Below are positions 20,766 through 25,472 of a stretch of 25,472 bases of DNA, piece by piece. The stretch covers positions 1-25,472 of the forward strand of contig JAHBMJ010001825.1 in assembly GCA_018398765.1 (NCBI GenBank), read 5' to 3'. The notes below the pieces were generated by a model, which worked only from the letters and a program-made list of their open reading frames with translations, made no database searches and was not told the DNA's origin. Every line of letters begins with the position of its first letter. Within the stretch, counting starts at the first letter, position 1. A program made the translations under genes and the position numbers. The stretch comes from Chromera velia (Eukaryota > Sar > Chromeraceae).

Positions 20766-23303
20766 CACCAACTTACCTCATCAGAGGCATCTGGTCATGG
20801 TTGTCGGGAAAGCAAATGTAGGAGACGCGAACGCTTTCAAGTTCCTGCATATGGCAAACGCAGATGATTCAAATGATCGGTAGAAGAGGAAAGAAAAAAC
20901 TTCCATGCAGAGGAGAGGTCCGTGCGTGATGGAAGACGACAGAAAAGAGCCGATGAGGGAGGCGCATTCGAAAGGGGGGACAACGACAGGGGGACAATGC
21001 AGATGGGCACCCCACACAAAGAGGAAACCGAAGAGCACAACATCTTTACAGGCGGATCCTGTTTGCCCTATCTGTTTGCGATCATGAGAATGGAAAAGCA
21101 AATGGAAAGAACAGAAGAAGCAACGAGAGAAAAAAGTGCAGCGGGAAGCAGTTGATCGTACTGTTCTCCCAGACAGTCGGTCTAATCCCCTGGTTGCATG
21201 GGCTGGCTGAGAGAGGGACTCCTTTTTTGAATTTGAATTTGACTGACCTTTGTCTGATTCACGTTCAATATCTGATGCCAGGGCCGTGCGCAGAAGCTGG
21301 TCTGCCCTGCGCACTTCTTGTCTACGTCGGTCGGGTTGTCGGGGTTTGCATCCCCGAGTCCCAACAGGCGCGCGGTGTTCTCCTCCCATCCCCCGTCAGT
21401 GCTGCAAACAGCCACCATCAGGGCACGCACACTTTGTTTGAGAGGAAGCCGCACAGACAGACCTCCACTAGAAGGGAAGGGGGGTTAATTGGAGGAGAGC
21501 TTGAGAAGTCAGGAAGGAAGGCGAGTCCGATTGGAGGGAAGCCACTTCCTTCCTTCCTTCCTTCCATGGTTCATGTGCTTGTCGTTGTTTCGCTTTCGCC
21601 TTACTTTGTGCTAGGAGCAAAGATCAGGAGGGAAGGAACAGGATGAAAAAGGAGAGAAAAAGAAAAGCAAAGAAAAGAAACAGTACAACAGAAACCCGGG
21701 TCATACACAGAAATTTCCAAACTCTCCACAGCACCACTGCTCTCCCTTGCCTCCTTCCTTTCTCTCTGACTGACGGACCGCTTCCACCAAGCAGACATAA
21801 TCAACATGTTGTCTTTCCTGCAGAGAGAACGAACGATTGAGGGAATAAATGAACGGAAGAAAGAACGTTCCAATAATCAAGAATGGCGACGGGAAAATAT
21901 GCGTGAAATCAATGTTGACCTCCAGGAGGAAAGATGCTTATGCAACTACAAGTGAGTCTGACAAGAACGTTGGTGAAGCAGTCTATTTCCAATCAATGAG
22001 TAACTCAACCAACCCTCAGCATCCCCTTGTCCTCCCTTTCCCTCTCTGAGGGGGGGATCCGATCGAGAACGCTAACCACCCACCCCTCGAGGGACCACCC
22101 GGATACTCAATGAAGGAAGGAACCAACCCGCCCCGTTCCCCTCCCTCCCTCCTTCCTTCCTGCCCCCTTCCCCCCATTGACCGACCGACCTGCAGTCTAT
22201 GGTCATGAAGGATGCCGGTCTGACAATCCTCTCCCCCGTGTCCGTCTGTGCCGCCTTCTTGGGCGCCTGGTTACCTAGGTAGTCCTTCTGCCATTTGTCG
22301 GCTGCCTCCTTTAGGGGGACTCCGCTGTCAAATTGCTGCAACATCATCCAGCCAGCCATCAGCCAAGAAATGAATCAATCAAACGAAAGGGGCGCCCATC
22401 GATGAGGGCAAAAAAAAATCACAAAAACGTGATTAAAAAAAAAGCAGGGCACACCCGAAAACAACTGCCTGTCCCTACTTCCGTACTTAATCAGAGCCTT
22501 CATTCTACCCTTCTGTGCACCTGACGGCAGTCCACTCTGGCTTGACCTCCTCTTGACCTTACAGACGGACGCAGCTTTCGTTTGCCTTTTACTCTCTCTT
22601 GACTCTTCCTTAGTGTCAATGTCTTCGTGATGTTTCCGCCCCACTCTGCCTTCTCTTTAAACACATACATCAATGTGTCTGTTTGCGTGAGTAGCCATTG
22701 AATGAACGCCACGCTTGCCTTGGCTGTTGAGACAGAATCGGTGGGACACTCAATTTCCTTGTTTCCTGGTGGAAGTATTCGTAACAGAAATCCCAGTCGG
22801 CAGCGATTTGGTGGACCACCCTATCTCCTTTTTCTCTCTGTGTTTCTCTTCTGTTTTCTTTTCTTCCTCTTTCCGCTGACCTCCATGACAGGGGCCAAGT
22901 TGAAGTCCTTGACACAAAATCGAAATTTGACGTTGTCAGACCCCGACATGTCAACAACGTGACGCTGTCCCCTCAGATGCTCCAGGAAATACTCGTCAGG
23001 AGCCGTGGAGTTGAAATCGAAGTTGCAGTACTTCTCGTACAGTTCCTCGTCACTCAGTGCATCCTCGTCAGCAGCAGCAGAGGACTTGGAAGCTTTAGAG
23101 GAGGACAGCACTTGAAGCATCGAGGAGGCATCAGAGTCGACAGCTGGGGCCTGAACGGCAGGGGCTGCCTGTGCGGTGGGCTGCATGAAGACTTTGCCAT
23201 CAGCGAGGACTTCGGCCTTCACTGTGTCTCTCTCTGCGCCGGCACCCGGAGTGAGGGATGCCAAGAGAAGAGCACATGACAGGCCTCGTCGTATCACTCT
23301 CAT
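16074..23303 (-). CDS. Predicted secreted protein with SUEL-lectin-like region, 16 exons, 724 residues
   Basis: Exons (minus): 23303-22881, 22757-22563, 22335-22190, 21817-21779, 21401-21248, 20844-20777, 19645-19469, 19185-19137, 18992-18906, 18762-18683, 18302-18231, 17958-17848, 17799-17664, 17564-17361, 16722-16621, 16205-16074. Phases agree throughout (2175 nt). The 3' ends of exons 2, 9, 11 and 13 are least certain. The start was chosen because MRVIRRGLSCALLLASL..GAGA is a classical signal peptide; the frame has a TGA just upstream. An Ala/Ser-rich, acidic stretch follows. Residues about 246-330 resemble a SUEL/rhamnose-binding-lectin domain: opening Cys, ILI.SAWWKR (cf. I.I..A.YGR), KKCAGQTSFC, and closing VRVSYIC (cf. 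L.V.Y.C). Related closing motifs recur near residues 130, 483 and 545, suggesting diverged modules. No membrane anchor is seen. The likely location is secretory or extracellular; the ligand is unknown. Confidence 0.65.
16860..16917. repeat. (GA)n microsatellite
   Basis: About 55 bp of GA dinucleotides, in the intron between exons 14 and 15 of the secreted-protein gene (pyrimidine-rich on the sense strand). Confidence 0.95.
17010..17131. repeat. 61-bp perfect tandem duplication
   Basis: Two adjacent copies starting gaggtggaaagcttgatag (17010 and 17071) are essentially identical, so the duplication is recent. It lies inside an intron of the minus-strand gene. Confidence 0.9.
17132..17350. repeat. 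Purine-rich GACAAAAAGACAAGGA repeats
   Basis: Diverged tandem units of gacaaaaagacaaggaga with AAAAAC insertions. On the sense (minus) strand this is a continuous pyrimidine-rich stretch just downstream of the exon 14 donor. Lys-rich plus-strand and Phe/Leu/Ser-rich minus-strand frames here are artefacts. Confidence 0.85.
18567..18607. repeat. (TTTC)n microsatellite
   Basis: About eight TTTC units, in the intron between exons 10 and 11 of the minus-strand gene. Confidence 0.9.
20041..20765. repeat. 725-bp GACA/GAGA tract
   Basis: Pure 4-bp units alternating between ACAGACAG blocks and ACAGAGAG blocks, with a few G, T or A variants. A higher-order duplication is visible: the junction agacagataagcagataaac occurs at about 20396 and 20716. 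It fills most of the intron between exons 6 and 7 of the secreted-protein gene, where the transcript would read CUGU/CUCU. The 314- and 359-codon Cys/Leu/Ser frames across it are artefacts. Confidence 0.98.
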
Positions 23304-23410
23304 ATCGTTTGCACAAAGAAAAGATTGAGTACCCAACGCTCACCTGCATTATTCAGATCGCATGTATGCTTGGCAGCTAGTTCACGTGGCTGTGGCATGA
23401 CTCATCTTAC

Positions 23411-23531
23411 GGCCTCACGAAGACTTCCTCAAGCAAGGGAGTGCCGATCTGTCTTCCATCTTGATGGACCAGAAGACAAAGAACGAGCCTGTCTACGTGC
23501 TGTCCACTCGGTGCTGGGTCTGGAGCATCAA
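23411..23531 (-). CDS. Possible additional upstream exon
   Basis: A 121-bp open segment lies between a good acceptor (TTGCCCCCTTCCAG) and a consensus donor CC|GTAAGA. It encodes a protein-like peptide with HVDRLVLCLLVHQDGRQIG and PLLEEVFVRP. It lies 108 bp upstream of the chosen start of the secreted-protein gene. Joining to a cryptic acceptor at ATGAG inside exon 1 keeps the frame but removes the signal-peptide methionine. It might instead be a 5' untranslated exon, part of another gene, or chance. Confidence 0.25.
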
Positions 23532-24192
23532 CTGGAAGGGGGCAAGAAGCCAGCCTATGGCTTCGATACAAAAGAAAACGGGAAAGCACTGGGAGGAGGA
23601 AACGAATGGGTGTGCAGAGAAAGGGCAAAGGGCCCAAGGCAGCCGAAGAAGAGGCAGGGGTGGAGAAGAAAGGAACAGGGCGATGAGAGAAAGGGAGGGG
23701 AGGCAGAAGAGGTAGATGTGTGAAGGACCAGAAGTGACTGACCGTCCACCGGTTGAGGAGCCTTTTACTCTGTCTCAGTCAGGTGCAATCTCGAGAGAAG
23801 ATGGACGGAGTACAACAAAGGTCGGCCAAAGACTGAAGCTTATCGGTGCACGGGCGGTAGCTTGATTGCTCTCGGATTGCCAACAAAGAAGCTCCGGCTG
23901 CTCCGCTAATGTGCAAAAATACATCAGGGAATTGACACGATCCATTCGATTATATATGCATGCAGGTTGGTTTTATCCGGCTGGGGCCGCGGTGCCAGGC
24001 CATGCACTGCATGCATGCATGCATGCGCCGCGTCGGCGGGTCCATGCATCTTTCCTCTCGCGTGTGTGCGCGCGAGCGCGCGCGCCCGCGCGGGGCTTAG
24101 AATTTGATTGGCCGGTCATGCATGCGCGCGCGTCTTTTTGTCACGCACGTCTTCTCAAGGGCTGGTACGAATTTGATACGTCATTTGTACAC

Positions 24193-24465
24193 CCGGCTCT
24201 CTATTCAAGAAAGAGCCACTTTCTTGGCCCCGGAAAGTCTAGAGTGAGCCTGGCCCGGCTCTCTGCACGCGGGAGCCCCCGGCTCTCTCGAGGCATATGC
24301 AGAGAGCCAGGTTTTCATATGCATGCAAAAAAAAAGCTTCTTGCATGCAATTAATTAATAAAATTCATTTGCATACATGGAGAGAGCCGGGTCTCTCTTC
24401 TGGAAAAACCGGCTCTCTTCTCTCTCCTACCCGGCTCTCTATATTTCATAGGTTCCCGGCTCTCT
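24193..24465 (+). promoter_or_regulatory. Cluster of CCGGCTCTCT motifs
   Basis: Exact copies of CCGGCTCTCT lie at 24193, 24255, 24279, 24409, 24431 and 24456. One exact reverse-complement copy is at 24381 and a one-mismatch reverse copy at 24301. The nearest forward copy ends 105 bp before the RecQ-like start codon. The copies have different flanks and irregular spacing, so this is not a simple tandem repeat. A transcription-factor or core-promoter element is the natural reading, but a dispersed-repeat origin is possible. Confidence 0.55.
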
Positions 24466-24570
24466 ACACCAACCGCTCTTTCATACACCAACGGTCTTCT
24501 CGGCTGCTGCACCATCAGTTACCTTCAGACAGCCACAGAGGAGACGTGCTCGACAGTGAGTGGCAGCAAC

Positions 24571-25472
24571 ATGGATTCGCATTTTCAGGCAACGAGCCAT
24601 CGCTTTTCAGCAGAGAACGCATTCTCTGAATCGCCCATCCTTAATCAAGAAGGAACTCGTGAGTGGGTTCAAAAAATAACTGGATGGGAACAAGAGATCC
24701 AAGAGGCAACGGAACGGACTTTTGGCTTTGATCGGCTCAGAGATGTGCAGAGAGGTCCTATAAACGCAATCCTCTTGAGGAAGGATGTTGTCGTCCGACT
24801 TCCGACAGACGGGGGGAAGTCGTTGATATTTCAATTGCCTGCTGTGCTCTTGAAGAAAGTGGTCATTGTGGTGAGCCCCCTGATCAGCCTGATGATGGAC
24901 CAGTTGAAGAAACTCAAAGAGAAAGACATTGCGGCCGCAGTGCTCTCATCCAAAACTTCATCAGAAGAGGTCAGCTCACACAGTTCCATCCCGACGCCAT
25001 TCAGATTGGCGTCCCGCTGTTAGTGTGCCTGTACTCACATGCGCTTATGAATATGCGATTATGTTTTTGCCCATTGTTTGCCGAGGGCGCGAGTTAAAGG
25101 GGAGCTGATTCCATTTTTTCATCCATGCATTCACGCATTTTTTTTCTTATGTATGCATCCACTCATTCGGGTTTTCAAACGCTCATTTCTTGGCAGATTC
25201 ACACTTTTAAGTGCGTCCATACGTATACCTGGGTGCTGGGCTCACTGACTAGATATTTTGGCAGTGCCTGATTGCATGTTTTTTGGAGGCAATTTGAAGC
25301 GATCCCTATTTGTAAATTTAACGTGCTTTTAATTAATTCCATTGCTTGCAGACACAAAGGGATTGGATGGATGGAGTCATCCAGTGCGTCGTTTCAACAG
25401 TTGCATTTGGTATGGGTGTGGACAACAAGCGCTGCAAGTATGTGTTCCACTTCGATATGCCTCCATCTACAG
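24571..25472 (+). CDS. RecQ-family DNA helicase, 5' part, lacking motifs II-IV
   Basis: Exon 1 (24571-24969, 133 codons) and exon 2 (from 25352 to the window end) join in phase 0 through GAG|GTCAGC and TTGCTTGCAG. Exon 1 has RecQ motif 0 (FGFDRLRDVQ, residues 51-60), motif I (PTDGGKS, 78-84) and motif Ia (SPLISLMMDQ, 102-111). Exon 2 has motif V (TVAFGMGVD, about 149-157) and FHFDMPPST. RecQ enzymes unwind DNA 3' to 5' in repair and recombination in the nucleus. The roughly 150-170 residues normally between Ia and V, with the DEAH box, motif III and motif IV, are absent, and the 382-bp intron does not encode them. The canonical PTGGGKS is altered to PTDGGKS. It could be a degenerate paralogue, a pseudogene or an assembly collapse. 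The ATG was chosen over an upstream in-frame GTG. Confidence 0.85.
24970..25351 (+). other. Intron of the RecQ-like gene
   Basis: 382 bp, GT-AG, with a pyrimidine-rich end and TTGCAG acceptor. I looked for a DEAH-containing exon in all three plus frames and saw none. Confidence 0.75.

Larger units (their letters stand above)
23304..24570. promoter_or_regulatory. Divergent intergenic/promoter region
   Basis: This 1.27-kb interval separates the start codons of the minus-strand secreted-protein gene and the plus-strand RecQ-like gene. TGCATGC(A) palindromes occur at 23958-23965, 24008-24026 (overlapping copies), 24119-24125, 24320-24327 and 24342-24349. TGCATGC is a well-known ApiAP2-type promoter motif in apicomplexans; its use here is inferred. 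It also holds an alternating CG-rich stretch (24064-24093) and the CCGGCTCTCT cluster listed separately. Confidence 0.5.

Noticed and set aside
19692-20771. Frames of 314 and 359 codons rich in Cys, Leu, Ser and Val
   Set aside because: Tetranucleotide array translated in frame; it lies inside an inferred intron and has no domain.
22959-23723. Plus-strand frames opposite and upstream of exon 1 of the secreted-protein gene
   Set aside because: The minus strand has a signal peptide, Cys spacing and phase-consistent splicing. The plus frames lack motifs and are best explained as antisense openness.

Overview
The window is eukaryotic nuclear DNA. It has GT-AG introns, long microsatellites, transposon remnants and widely spaced multi-exon genes, and no bacterial operon structure. 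A protist is likely. Secreted Cys-containing proteins, promoter-proximal TGCATGCA palindromes and large repeat-filled introns would fit an alveolate (chromerid or apicomplexan relative), but no marker gene proves this.

Left third (1-7.6 kb): remnants of minus-strand genes. These are a terminal exon at 671-968, a zinc-knuckle exon at 1991-2246 and a small three-exon gene for a predicted secreted Ala/Pro/Ser-rich protein at 2504-3610. Two transposons with intact target-site duplications follow: a non-autonomous hAT-type element (3696-5288, 8-bp duplication CGGTTCTG) and a short LTR element (5591-7599, two 412-bp LTRs, 5-bp duplication ATGCA).

Middle (7.6-15.8 kb): gene-poor. There are possible plus-strand exons with a duplicated intron-like block (9.8-11.0 kb), about 1.1 kb of (TC)n/(TG)n, a broken reading frame with a P-loop (12.5-12.7 kb), and an AT-rich terminal-inverted-repeat element (about 13208-14921).

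Right third (15.8-25.5 kb): two divergent genes. On the minus strand, 16 exons with consistent phases (23303 down to 16074) encode a predicted 724-residue secreted protein with a region resembling a SUEL/rhamnose-binding-lectin domain. Its introns hold a 725-bp GACA/GAGA tract and other repeats. On the plus strand, from 24571 past the window end, is a RecQ-family helicase gene. Its first two exons join in frame but skip conserved motifs II-IV, and its P-loop reads PTDGGKS. The shared 1.27-kb intergenic region carries TGCATGCA palindromes and seven exact copies of the 10-mer CCGGCTCTCT.

An unusual trait of the inferred genes is that over half of the 5' splice sites have C at intron position +3 (GTC). 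All gene models come from reading frames and splice motifs only, without transcript evidence.
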